From positions 61,645,585 through 61,709,584 of the forward strand of contig NC_060251.1 in NCBI RefSeq assembly GCF_921293095.1: 64,000 bases of DNA, in the 5' to 3' direction. This DNA is from Ischnura elegans. Taxonomy: Eukaryota; Arthropoda; Insecta; Odonata; Coenagrionidae. Under the pieces are notes generated by a model. It saw nothing but the letters and a program-made list of their open reading frames with translations. It ran no database searches and had not been told where the DNA came from. A program made the position numbers and the translations under genes. Shown piece by piece: positions 1-11,800 of the stretch (the stretch's first letter is position 1; the number at the start of each line of letters is the position of its first letter).

Positions 1-207
1 CGGCGAAAAAAATTGTTCGCACTGCCTCATCGGAAAGTCCCATGTCTCTTACAATCATCCCTCTTTTCATTAGAGTTTTAAGATACTATAAAGAGATATA
101 CATATAGAGTCTGTTCAGTGGGAGCGAATGAATGCAATAAATATCGTTAATATTTATATTAACTCTGCATCGTAGGATCTAATGAATACATTACATGTCG
201 TTGATAG

Positions 208-479
208 CAATCGCTGGATTTAGGGTGGGGGGCACAGTGGCACGTCCCCCAACCAGACGCTTAAAAATTAGACAAGATTTTTAAAGCGGTTATCATTAAG
301 TTCGTTTTATTTTGTATATTACGTAGCATCAGTCATTTAATTTAATGTTAATAACTTTCATATCAAAATAAATAGAATATTTTCTACAGTAATTGTCGTA
401 TATTGTTTTCAGTCTTAAATATGAGAAGGTCTGCCAGACCCTTGTGCCCCTCCAGAAAAAAATACTGGATCCACCCCAG
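208..479. mobile_element. hAT-like MITE, family 1 copy A
   Basis: It shares the whole central sequence with 6869-7136. The right end ATCCACCCCAG is complementary to the left end CTGGAT. A flanking TTGATA repeat (201-206, 480-485) suggests a decayed 8-bp target duplication. Confidence 0.5.
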
Positions 480-1735
480 TTGATATTTATACTAACTTCA
501 ATTGAAGTGCGAAGGTAAATACACTCTTCAATTGAAGGAATGAAAAATAATAAGTTTTTGGATAATAAAACATCATAAGTTTTGCTTTCAAGATAAGTTT
601 TCTTGCTATTTAAGTACTTAGAGGCGTTTTTTCCTCCTTTCTTACTCAGCCAGGAATTATTTCTACGATAAGAAAAATAAGTATAAAATATTCGTATATT
701 TCTGATGTAATGTCCATCGGACCATTTCTTGGGTAGATCGGAACATATGAGCCTGGTGAAGAAATGCATTTCTCTGGAAGATACAGTGGAAAAACACGCT
801 TACTTTCACCGTGTTGCGCAATCCAATTAAATTGCCATTTATTTACAGATTCAATAGTACATTCAGCATCATTTATGTAATCAATCATTATGATAATCCA
901 AGCACGCGGAAGCGAAATGCGGAAGTCTTACAGCGAGTTGAAAAGAGAGAAATCGGACGTGCTTAGAATATTTTAACATCTTGCTGATCCTTGTGTGGCT
1001 TTCAGAATTGCAATTTTTGTGTAATAAATTTATAATGATAAGTGACGTAAGCTGCTCCTACTCACACAGTGGTCCCCAACATTTCTGTACATCTCTCAGC
1101 CAGACTTCAAATTATACTAAACCCAAATTCATAGCCAAATTTAAGGGTGATTTCAATAACTCATTATTTTAGAGTGTGACAAATGTTGTTTAAAACCCTC
1201 AAATTTATCCTTACTCATATTATTCTCATTGATTTCAAAATCCCCATTTCGTGGTATTCTCTAAGTTTGTCCTGCAGACCACTTTATGGGAATCACAGTT
1301 CTTAAGTCTAGTTCACAACAACTTTACTTAATGTGCTGTTACTTACAGACGTCTGTTCGTCCATAAGAACTTAAAGTGACGTAACATGGCTTCGAATAGT
1401 CAGTAATTGGGAAAATTTAAATCTCTCTCGAAATTAACCGATGGCTAGGGTCATTTTTTCATCTATCGAGAGGTATATACCATCTTAAGTCCTCTACAGT
1501 CAATTTCACGATTGTTGCGCTATTTTTGCAAAGACTGAAAGAATGTGCGGATAATTGGTCTGCTTGGATATTGGGTAAACGAGGGAGAGGAAGGAAGAGA
1601 AGATTTTTTTTATAGAATGAAAAGTAGTAGATTTTATTGTGAATTGAAGAGGGAAGTCCATGAATGTAGGGGAGACTACCAAAATACTTCTTACATACTC
1701 CATGCAAACCTGCCTTATCGGTAGAACACTTTCAA
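480..1735. other. No gene recognised
   Basis: Short open frames only. One on the minus strand, 888-646, encodes 80 residues with plausible composition but no family I recognise. Nothing else stands out. Confidence 0.4.
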
Positions 1736-1840
1736 TAATAATATGGCAATCTCTATCGTAACAGGCTCAACTTTGTGGAGGTTCATTCTAATAAATAAAA
1801 GCGAACAAACTATGTATAAATCCACCAATTTATTTTTGTG

Positions 1841-1882
1841 GTACTACTAGTTTCGACGCAGCGGCGTCATCATCAGGTACAA
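1841..1882 (-). ncRNA. Hammerhead-ribozyme-like motif, left arm
   Basis: It is the mirror copy of the motif in the right arm, read on the minus strand (core at 1876-1870), with the same helix II, self-complementary ACTAGT and extra U. Transcription outward through either arm would therefore yield the same motif. Confidence 0.5.
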
Positions 1883-2435
1883 AGGCTATAAAGAAACAAA
1901 CATCCTTATATATCATGTGGTATCGGGAGGAAGAAGGTAGGTGGAAGGGGTGGCTGGGAAATCTGAGGTGTGTGATTGGGCGTTGTGGGAGGGTGGTGAG
2001 AGTTGGAGAGGGGTGGTGTGTGGAAGACCGTTGGTCGGGAGTAACGGAAGGTTTTTGGTGACTAAGGTAATGACGGGGGTGTCCGTGGGAGTGGGGGAAG
2101 GGGAAGGATTATGGGTTGTTGGTTTTTCCGTGAGGTTCAGGGAGGCTATTAACCTTTCCCCCCTCCTAATAGCCTCCCTGAACCTCACGGAAAAACCAAC
2201 AACCCATAATCCTTCCCCTTCCCCCACTCCCACGGACACCCCCGTCATTACCTTAGTCACCAAAAACCTTCCGTTACTCCCGACCAACGGTCTTCCACAC
2301 ACCACCCCTCTCCAACTCTCACCACCCTCCCACAACGCCCAATCACACACCTCAGATTTCCCAGCCACCCCTTCCACCTACCTTCTTCCTCCCGATACCA
2401 CATGATATATAAGGATGTTTGTTTCTTTATAGCCT

Positions 2436-2478
2436 TTGTACCTGATGATGACGCCGCTGCGTCGAAACTAGTAGTACC
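2436..2478 (+). ncRNA. Hammerhead-ribozyme-like motif, right arm
   Basis: The core CTGATGA (2442-2448) and GAAAC (2464-2468) flank a 5-bp helix II, GACGC/GCGTC, with loop CGCT. Helix I can form from GTAC (2438-2441) with GTAC (2474-2477). The candidate cleavage triplet is GTA at 2471-2473. Helix III in one molecule would be only AC/GT with a 2-nt loop, but ACTAGT (2467-2472) is self-complementary, so a dimer could form a 6-bp helix III, as for minimal hammerheads of Penelope-like elements. One extra U between A9 and helix II departs from the consensus. Activity is untested. Confidence 0.5.
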
Positions 2479-3089
2479 ACAAAAATAAATTGGTGGATTT
2501 ATACATAGTTTGTTCGCTTTTATTTATTAATAATATGGCCCTTGTAAACAAACTTTTAGTCCTAATTAAACACAAAAATCTCAACGTATTGGCTAGAAAC
2601 TAAACAGATTTTTCCCAACTGAGCGGCTGCTCCTAATATCTGGTGGAACAAATAATTGGAATTTGCTATTCACATACTGTTCGGGGTCATACTAGGTCGG
2701 GTTACGCCGTCGATGGATACAAATTCACTAAATCGCCATTATAAACCAATACTTTTCTAATATGATATGGAAAAGCGTTACGTCGATGGATGTCATACGT
2801 ACCTGTACGGTCGTACGTATGACATTCATCGAGGTTAAAAGGAAAACGAGGGTACCGAAAATGGAGTTTTCAGTCCTTATGTTTTTAAGTAGAAAATTTT
2901 CTCAGCTATTAGAGCCGACCGTGGCCTCTATTTCATTTAGCTTATGCGACTAGACTTGCATTATAGAATTTATAGACCATCTTAAAAATTAGTCCTGTGA
3001 CGATATTAAGTATTGTTTTTATCATGATTGTGAAGAAGAATCGAATTTTACATCAGTTTTTTGTCAAAACGACCTATATCTTATAGGAA

Positions 3090-3743
3090 TAGGGTAGTTT
3101 CCTTCATCAAAGAAACCGAAAGGCATTGATTGCGATTTGTTACCCACCATTACTGTATTCATAATATACAAATTATTTCGTTTTAGAAATACCGGTTTAG
3201 ACGAATGGCAATGGTCCATTTTTATCCTCATTTGAAAAGGGCCAGATTGGCGCCCATGCGATGCCACTCCACGTGACGTCACAGGGACCTAGTTTCTAAA
3301 CGAGAGGATAGGAGTTATACATCGTCTGAGGTTACCAATGCATGCATGAGGCACAGAGCTCAGGGAAACATCTCATAATAATCACACATTAAAACTGGCT
3401 AAGGTCGGAAAGTTTTCTTCGTTTGATAAGGTATTAATTAACCTTTTTTAAGCCAAGCGCTACCATCCAGCAAGGTACTCAGCTACCCGCTGGCATCCTG
3501 CGTCCTATCAGCGCTCAGAGCCTCGATCAAGGTCACCTCACAAGGCGGGAGGGGGAACCAGAAATACGTCACACGGAGAGATTTCCTTACCCGTCGCGTT
3601 TTCGCGCGCTTGAAATTTTTCACTTTTCATTTAATCGTGAAAAATAGATATCGTCATTTAAAAATCTAAAAGCGTGAAATACGTACTCCAGGAGTAATAA
3701 TCTTCCGATATAGGCAATAAAAAAATAATAGGAAACCACCCTA
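3090..3743 (+). mobile_element. Non-autonomous TIR element, 655-670 bp family, copy A
   Basis: The ends are AATAGGGTAGTTTCC and GGAAACCACCCTATT. It has two nearly identical relatives at 17246-17915 and 30059-30721. The interior holds GTGACGTCAC at about 3274-3283, a CRE-like palindrome. No coding capacity was seen. Confidence 0.7.
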
Positions 3744-6204
3744 TTGATCATTATTTTTCTTATTCTTACGCTAGTGTCGTCACAAGAGATTGTGTAAAAA
3801 AGCGGATTTTCAAATGAAATTTCCAATACATACAGATTCTAAAGACTGCTTCTGTTGCCGTAAGTCAATGAGGCACAATTTGAAGAACATTATTTCAAAT
3901 TTTTATGAATATGACGAGGTACTTTGTTTCTCGAACCAGTCTTCTGATGTGGTTGCGAACGGAATTAACACTGGTGTCTATTCTCAATACTCATAGAGCT
4001 CGAAAATCTCAAGGCTACGATTTTCTTGTGAATGAACTTTCTCTCAATGTTTGAATGATTTATTAATCGTCATGAAAGTATTCCGTTGATTTTTAATTCA
4101 TATTTACCCAGAAATATTTTTAGGTGCTGCAAATATGTTTTTATAAAAGAGCAATAGTTTCACACAGTTGTACCTCGTACTTGTTACTGGTATGTTAGCA
4201 AAATAAATCCAGCTATACTCCAGAGTTTTTAAAGATTTTCCGCGTCCTAAGGAAAAAAAATTATCTCCTGATTGACTGAGAATGTTTTAGCTGTAACTTT
4301 CTATCCACCTGAATTAAGACTAGAGTCTTATTTCTTCCTAGTACACGTTGACCGTTCTTAGGCATAAGAATGGAAAGCCAATAGCCACAGCGAAGAGTCT
4401 AGCAATCCCCCCGACCTATGATTGCCTAGAATAATTGTTCGTCGGTCACCCTTACTTTCGCGGTGTGAGTTATATACAGATTAATTATCTGTCGTATACC
4501 CACCTATATAATCTATTTCCTGAAATTTCTAGTAAAACATTTTATTTCAAACTGAATTTTTTCTGTGAAACGAAAAAAAAGGTTTTGATCCATTATCTTC
4601 CGAATGCAAGGGACTAATATCGAGATTCTAAAAATAAAATTCTCAGAATAAAGGGCCGAAGACGTCACAAACCTTATCTCTTCAACTCGATTCGCTTCAT
4701 TGACAGGATATTTAATATTTCCTTAACGATATTAAGATGATGGTGTCACGTCATAGTCTACGGACGTGACTGGAGAAGCGTCCAGGGTTTCTTGCAGAAC
4801 GAACTTCATCTTATTCGGTCTCCCACGGGTTATTCCCACGTCGACATGGAGTTTGATAAGGAATTGTTCAATTCTAACAGCTAAAGCAGTTGCCGTTCTA
4901 CTGAATATGAACTGATGATGATAATAAATCAGATTTAGAAGGTAATGCTTTTAATTTTGTACCTCAGAATTGATGAATGAGTCTCAACTTATAATAATGG
5001 ACAGAGTTAAGTGACTATGTATCGGGTAATACTTCCTTAACGATGAGATATTTTATTTTGTAGGTTAAAAAGATTTACTTTAACGGCCATGAAGCAAATT
5101 CACGAATTCAATTGAAAAAAGAAGCTATTTTTACATTTGTAGAACAAAATCGAGCATAAATTGTGAGGTACCAGATGTATCTGAAAAATCTTTGATATTT
5201 TTAATTAATTATTTGACAAAAATTGATAAAATATTCGTTTTTCCTTCACAATCATGATTTAAAAAATACTTAAGATTGTCACAGGACCTCGCAAGTGACT
5301 GTGTTATTTACTATTGACAAGGAGCGCTGAATCAGCTGAATCGAAGATCAGATATAAATTTCAAAGTACGCGTAAAAATTTTCAGCTAAAATAAAAATGG
5401 AAGAGATCAATATCAACGGGAAAGGATGCTTGAAAAATACATAGCTGAGATAACACCACTGCGAGCTAAGAGATGACAATGGATGTAAGGAGGAGAAGTA
5501 TGGATACAATTGCCATAAATACTACTCGTAGAAATGTGTCATGACCAGCAATGATTCATCTATCGATTTTGTAGTATGACAAAATTTCCCAGGAAATTCT
5601 CTAAGAAATATTGTTCGCGTTTTCAATCTTTTATCGCAGTGCGGAGCAGCGCAATGAGTCTATTTACTTTTCTTTTCCTTACGATAGATTTTGATCCCAA
5701 TACCTTTTAAATTTTAGAGTCGCAGTCACTCCTCGTCTTTATGCCTAATACGTTGCTGCCTTTCTTTATACCTTTTCAGTTGATTTATTTTATCCCTCTT
5801 CATACCACACTACTGAAGCATTTGTCTGGTCCGGGGATTTACGCTTTTTTTGAGGTATTCTTACCACTCCCCTTTAAGTTTCTCATCACCCAGCGTAAGT
5901 TTTAGATATTTTTATTTTTTGCATGTCCTAGACACTGGATTTTATTGGGGAACTCATGTCAGTCGTTTCTATTTCCATCCCAAAAGTAATATAAACGAAC
6001 TGAATTAATTCAGACGTAACTTGATGGAACTGAATTCTTAATTTAAGTAAAATTAGGTAAACTTCGCATGTTCCTGTCAATACAATTCAATACACCAACT
6101 CGAATTTCACCTACCCCGCTGGCATTATCTAGGTGCGAACTAATAATGGTAAGCTCATATGTGCGGAAATTTTGGACAGGGAATTTCACTCCCTGCTCAA
6201 AATG
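3744..6204. other. AT-rich sequence, nothing recognised
   Basis: There are no open frames above about 70 codons and no clear repeat. Scattered GACGTCAC-like words occur near 4661 and 4745. Confidence 0.4.
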
Positions 6205-6540
6205 TCCATGTATAAGACCTTGCTATTTATTGGTCTGTACCTCGTAAATAACTACGGAGTGTGTGAAACTCAGATTGGTATATTAAATTTCCGTTTATAA
6301 TACCTTGATATTTGTTAGTGTGTGCCTTTAAAATGCCTACAGAGTGGGTGAAACTCAGATTAGATTATTCAATTACTGTGTTTAAGACCTTGCTATTTGT
6401 TAGCTTGTACCTACCTTGAAAATAATTGCACAGTAGTTGAAACTTATATTGGTATATAAAAATTTCCGTGTATGAGACCTTGCCTTTACTTCATTGAAAA
6501 TTTCTACGGAGTGGGTGAAATTTGGGCTGGAATATTAAGT
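6205..6540 (+). repeat. Degenerate tandem repeat, about four units of 75-95 bp
   Basis: Recurrent blocks are AAGACCTTGCTATTT, a T-rich middle with GTACCT, CTACGGAGTGGGTGAAA and a tail ending AAATTTCCGT. The units differ by substitutions and small gaps. Confidence 0.6.
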
Positions 6541-6868
6541 TTTATATTTTGGAACATACGTAGTGTTTCCTATTTTATTTTATCTACGAAAGGGAACGCT
6601 GAAATGAGAATTTTTATTGCGTTCGATCAAACATAAAATTATAAATCAGTAATCTGCACAAAATATATTACGAACAATTTGATCTTTTGTCCTCGGAGTG
6701 ATCGCCTGAAAAATAATTAGCAATGAAAAACACTTCGTTACTTTCACAATTTATTTAAAAATTACTCCCGGCTTCGCCTTATACGCCATAATACTTTAAA
6801 AGGTATACTTTATAAATAACTCTGATAGTGAATTGCTCTTTAAATACTTTAAAAGGTATTTATGTCTT

Positions 6869-7136
6869 ATAGGCGGATTTAGGGGGTGCACGGGGGCACA
6901 TGCCCCCCCCCCCAGACGCTTAAAAAATAAACAAGATTTTACTACGGTTATCATTACATTTGTTTCATTTTGTGTACTACGGAGCCTCAATCATTTAATT
7001 TGATATTGATAACTTTTCATATCATAATAAAGAGAATATTTTCCACAGGAATTGTTGTATTTTGTTTTTAATCTCAAATATGAGAAGACCTGTCATGCCT
7101 CGTGACCCCTAGAAAAAAAACCTGGATCCGCCCCTG
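6869..7136. mobile_element. hAT-like MITE, family 1 copy B
   Basis: It begins GGCGGATTTAGG and ends CCTGGATCCGCCCCTG, and aligns along its length with 208-479. A C run of 12 near 6903 follows the left end. The target duplication is not clear. Confidence 0.55.
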
Positions 7137-8708
7137 TATGTGGGTACTTAATAATGGCGTAACAGCTATGTTAATATTACTGCTCACCACTTTAACAATT
7201 TCTATGCTCCAAAGGAGTTAAAACTCCTAGAGCAATAAATGAGTTAATTATTATTTATTATTAACAGCCGAAACCGGTGATCATTTTTAAATAAAATGTG
7301 GAAGTAACGAATTGATTTTCATTGCTAATATGGAGCCCTTCCACCACGTACAAGCTTCAAGCTTCGATTTAATGGAAAGTACTTGGTTCTCCCACATTGA
7401 GCTCAACCCGGAGAATGGTCTGGGAGGTTCCGGAGGGGCAAGAGGAGACAAGATAACGGAGCCGTCGAGAATGGAGCGACCAGCAGATAAAGTGTCCCAT
7501 TGGCAAGACGTTTCGGGGCGGAAAATGTATGTATCTTGCACTGGGGCGTGCTAGAAGGGGTAGGGGAAGTTTGAGGGACTCCTTCGAAAAATACTCATCA
7601 CCCCAGGCGACAGTGAGAATCCTCGATATAGCGTGTGTGGGGGTTTTTAGAGGGGAGAGGGAAGAGTACTAAGGGTGTCTCAGAGGTCGAGAAGATCAGC
7701 TCGGGTTGGGGATGGGGGAAGTAGGTGTCCAAACATATGTCCCTTGACCGCTACCCAGTCCAGTCTCTCCAAACTGAATCTTTGAGCATAATACGATTGA
7801 CAGTCACCGAGTGCGGACCAGCCGAACCACGGATCTTCAAGCACGCCTCCTGGGCGTCTGTGTCCTCAGCATCCCCCGTATTGATCTGCAAGGCAACCTT
7901 CTAGCGCCAAGCTCCAAGATCGGGCGGACAATTCACAAGTTCCTCCGCCATTCAAGAATCCGAAGGCACATATGTCCAATGTCTGCTGTGTCCAGGGTGA
8001 CGGATGTGATATGTTGATACCCACGGATTTAAGTTAACGCTGAAGGCTGAAGACACCATCCACAAACTTGGCTATTTACGGAACTTCTTTCTTTTGGGTG
8101 ACTTCGAATAGGGTTGGATAACGAGGAAGCTTCTGGTTTTTCATTCTACCTCTAGTCAGATTCGAAGAAGTACAAATTAGATCCAGATTTTGTAAAAAAA
8201 AACGCTTTCACGGGTTTTTGCTGTTTCCCATTTTCTTCATTTTCAAGTTGAAATTTTCGAACCATTATCGCTCATTCAATTTCTCTTCATAACCTTAACA
8301 TATTTGGGGAGTATTTTTAGTTTTTCCTACGGCAATATATTTATTGATTTCCGCTGCAAACATTATTTCCCACTGTCTCGTTCATCGAAAGTATTTATTA
8401 ATCCATTAGAGACTGGAATATCTACATCCGTACCCTGGGAAGAGATCGAAGGGATTATTTGGTGGTTGAAAAGATTGTTCAAAGATCAACCCTAAAAGGA
8501 CATCAACGCACAGAAGCGCTATTGTCAACCGGTCGGTTGAAATTAATTATCTACCCCATAATCATCTTATTTCGTTGTATCAAGGTGAATTTTAGTGAGG
8601 AAATCTTGACAAGGGCCCTGAAGAACTCCGGATTACGACTTGGACATACATTTCAAGAAGAAATATCGGTGAATACGTCTGTGTAGGACACGAGTTTTTA
8701 TTTTCAAA
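7137..8708. other. Upstream region of the transporter gene
   Basis: The segment 7310-8020 is richer in GC than its surroundings and has short open frames on both strands. It may hold a promoter or untranslated first exon; no TATA box or splice junction could be assigned with confidence. Confidence 0.3.
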
Positions 8709-8816
8709 ATGAGCAAGTTCACTAAGAGGCAGTGGCTGACCCTAATAGTCTTCGGTATTGCCGATTTCTGCAACGCAATATGCGTGTCACTACAGGCGCC
8801 TTTCTATCCAAAAGAG
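8709..8816 (+). CDS. Transporter exon 1: start codon and TM1
   Basis: It encodes residues 1-36: a short basic cytosolic N-terminus (MSKFTKRQW) and TM1, ending PFYPKE. The context TTCAAA before ATG is acceptable. The donor GAG/GTAAGT is nearly ideal and leaves phase 0. A 5' UTR must lie upstream, but I could not fix its start or a core promoter. Confidence 0.85.
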
Positions 8817-11800
8817 GTAAGTTTGATGTTTCTATTTAAATGAACCGAGGTTACGTGTTGTAGACTGCTCCTTGGCGTAACTGTCATAGTTCCACCAGGA
8901 GCAGTTGTATCGGCATATTTTGGCCGATTGGTTTTGTTTTCGGGGCGTCAAGATAGTTCATCCAAATGACATTGATTTGTATCGTGTGATATAGTTTTAT
9001 TTTAATTGTACATTTCTGTGAAAAACTGTCAACTATCTATGCCCAACCTGCGGTTTTCATGAAAAGTGAGAGATTTTTGATCAAAATAACACGGAATTTT
9101 ATCTCTAAAATCATGATATTTAAAAAATGTTTTTGAAGACAATGTCTGTCCACTTTTGCGCCGGAATATATTACTGATACTCGAAACTCTTTTTAGGGAT
9201 CAAAGCTGCATAAATTTATTTACGTTGAATATAATGTACAGATTTTGAAAATAATCAGTTCCATTTTGAAATATCAGCAGCATTCTTAAATATGAGAAGT
9301 AATTTGATCAGTTTTTCAATTTCAGAAATAACTGTAACATTTTTTAGAGGATAATAATGACTGAAATGGGCCGACCGGCACATAAAAAAGATATGTATGT
9401 TTTGCCTAGAAGGATTACAGGCAAGGAGTTGAATGGGAATCGCTAACGAAAATTTTTAGTAGGCATAAGCAAAACATCTGCCTTATTGTTTCACTGACAG
9501 AGCTTTGTGATTTTCAAGTCTCATTCGTTTAAAATATTGAAAGCATCCGTAGAATTTTTGTGTTTGCAGTGGAAACAAACTTGCTTTACACGTGTGTATT
9601 GAAATGTATGGCAAAAATATTTATTGATTGAGTCATGTGCAACTGAGAGGTTCGCCCGAAGTCTATGAAACAGAGGCTATTTTAAGTCTAGAACGTTAAA
9701 TAGAGGGCTTTGACGATATATTTTGATGAAGAATTGATAAGATAGTCCTAGTCAGTCAAACAACTTCAAAATTTAGTTTTAGAAGTTTAACATGTTGGAT
9801 TGTGAAAAATTCTGCTCTGAATGAAATTTGTCTGCGATATCTCGCCCATTTCTCATCCAGTGAAAAGAAGAGTAATGTCAAAACTTTTGCTCATCAATTC
9901 AAAGTTTACGTGCAATTTTTGCGCGTTCAGTAATTTCGATTTATCATGCTATAAAAAAGAGGGTTTTACAGTACCATCACGTTCAATATAGTCATTATTC
10001 GTTGTTATTTTTATCATCGTCTCTATACCTTAATTGATGAGATTCAGAATTATTATACTCCTGTGTTTCGGACCAATAATTCATTTCGAAAATGTTTTGT
10101 CTGATGGGAATCACTGAATCACTCACTTTTTGGCACTTTTTTTCATGCTTTTACTAAAATAAAATAATTAATTACGCCGCAGTTAATCTTTTAAAAAATA
10201 ACCGATCTTAGTCTCCTCAGATAATTTTTAGAGTAGTTTTTTCCGATTAAAAATGGCCTCAGGAGGTTGAAATCTGTTGAATTTTCTCCCACTGTTTATT
10301 TCATTTTATCATGTTTGCCTACGTTTGCATACTTGGCTATCCACCCCGCATAGCATATCTACCCCGTGAAGTTCTTAGATAAATGTTAAAAATTTCCTAA
10401 AGACGACCGTGTACTACTGCAGCTTTAAAACTGGTCAAAATCACAATAATGGCTTTGAAATCTAATTCCCTGCGAGAGAAAATATTGTCTGGCAAATAAA
10501 GACATAAGTGAGGGAAGTGACCTAATTTTTTGCCATCTTTCGCGATTACGCTCCGAATTTAATATGCTCTTTTTGCCTTAGTATTTTGTTTTTGTTGGCG
10601 TTATCGGCTCATTCGGGAAAACAACATTACAAATCCACTGATAAGAAATTGTCATCGCATCCAGTCGCTGGTGGTTTGCGATTGAAATGTTGCAAACAGG
10701 GAGACAGAGGAGTTGCGAACTATTGCACCCTAACCCCTGTCTTATATAACTCATTATTCTTTTATTCATTCGGGTATCGGGTTGGCGTGGTGGCTAGAGC
10801 GTTGGCTTCCCACCCGGCGGGCTCGGGTTCAAATCCCGGCAGTGGCAGAGAGTTTTCAGAGACTGCCCGATCCCTGCTTTAATGTTGTGTGGAGGACATT
10901 TCAAGCGCAACACTCCGTCCGTCGGGTGGGACGTTAAGCCGTGGCCCCCTTGGCGCCTTTCGTTAAGAGCAGGCTAATGCCGACGCCGGGTTTCTCTCCA
11001 CCCTTCCTTCCATACCCTTCCGTCATGGCGCAAATGACTTAAGCTGTCGGTCGCCTCTTCCATATACCAAGTACCAAGTTTTATTCTTTCAAAATTGTCT
11101 CGAATAAAAATTTCTGAAAAATTGTTGCGCCAGAATATATATCTGATAATTGAAACTGTAATTAGGTTTCATAGTTTGAAACCTTCACTGATTTTTTTAC
11201 GCAGAGTATAATTTACAGTTTTTGAAAATCATTAGATACATTCTTAAATATCTATGACAGCAAAAATTCCACTAGCATTTCTCACACAATATCTCAAAAG
11301 CACAAAATTACAGTGGACGCTTCCATTGTTTAAAAAGAATCAGACTCTAAAATCACAAACCTATATCCACGCCTAACTTGCTTACAAACTATTGATTTGA
11401 TTGCATCAACTTTTCGGTTGCTTTTTTAATGCGATACATTTTATTTTGAAATGACCTGTTTCTGAAAAGCAATAAATTGGCCGAGGAAATTAATTTTAAT
11501 GTTTCAAACAAAATTGTGTCCAATGTTATTTAGTGATAAAATGTTTAACCTGAAGTGATAAATGTTATGAGTGCCTCTTATTTTGTAGAAAATATTTCTT
11601 ATTTAGATTTAGGCCGATCTAATTAAATATTAGCTCGGCATAAATTGAAATCTAAAATAAAAAGATTTTTCTCAAAATAAGAGGCACTTATAACATTTTA
11701 TCACTTCAGGTTCTAATGAAATAAAAAAATTGCACAAATCTAGCGCACAACAAAAAGATAAACATGTAATTAAACATTTTCGCAGCGTAGTATTTAGCAT

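Larger units (their letters stand above)
1748..2527. mobile_element. 780-bp palindromic insertion with a hammerhead-like motif in each arm
   Basis: The left arm (1789-2151) and right arm (2167-2529) are 363 bp each, reverse complements of one another in every part I compared, with a 15-nt spacer. A 41-nt unpaired extension (1748-1788) sits on the left only. The flanks carry a 12-bp direct repeat TAATAATATGGC (1736-1747, 2528-2539). Each arm contains the motif described in the two ncRNA entries, followed outward by an AAATAAA hexamer. Open frames of 154 codons on both strands are a by-product of the symmetry. Best interpretation: an inverted duplication of the 3' end of a Penelope-like or related retroelement. 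Confidence 0.6.

Noticed and set aside
329-769. 146-codon minus-strand frame
   Set aside because: Much of it translates a hAT-like MITE (208-479); composition is Lys/Ile/Ser-rich and no domain is recognisable.
1913-2405. Two 154-codon open frames on opposite strands encoding the same first 69 residues
   Set aside because: They are a direct result of the palindrome, have low-complexity Gly/Val and Pro/Thr composition, and no codon structure; not genes.
10791-10850. tRNA gene
   Set aside because: Boxes A and B are present, but there is no acceptor stem or cloverleaf; the 300-nt body and target duplication show a SINE.
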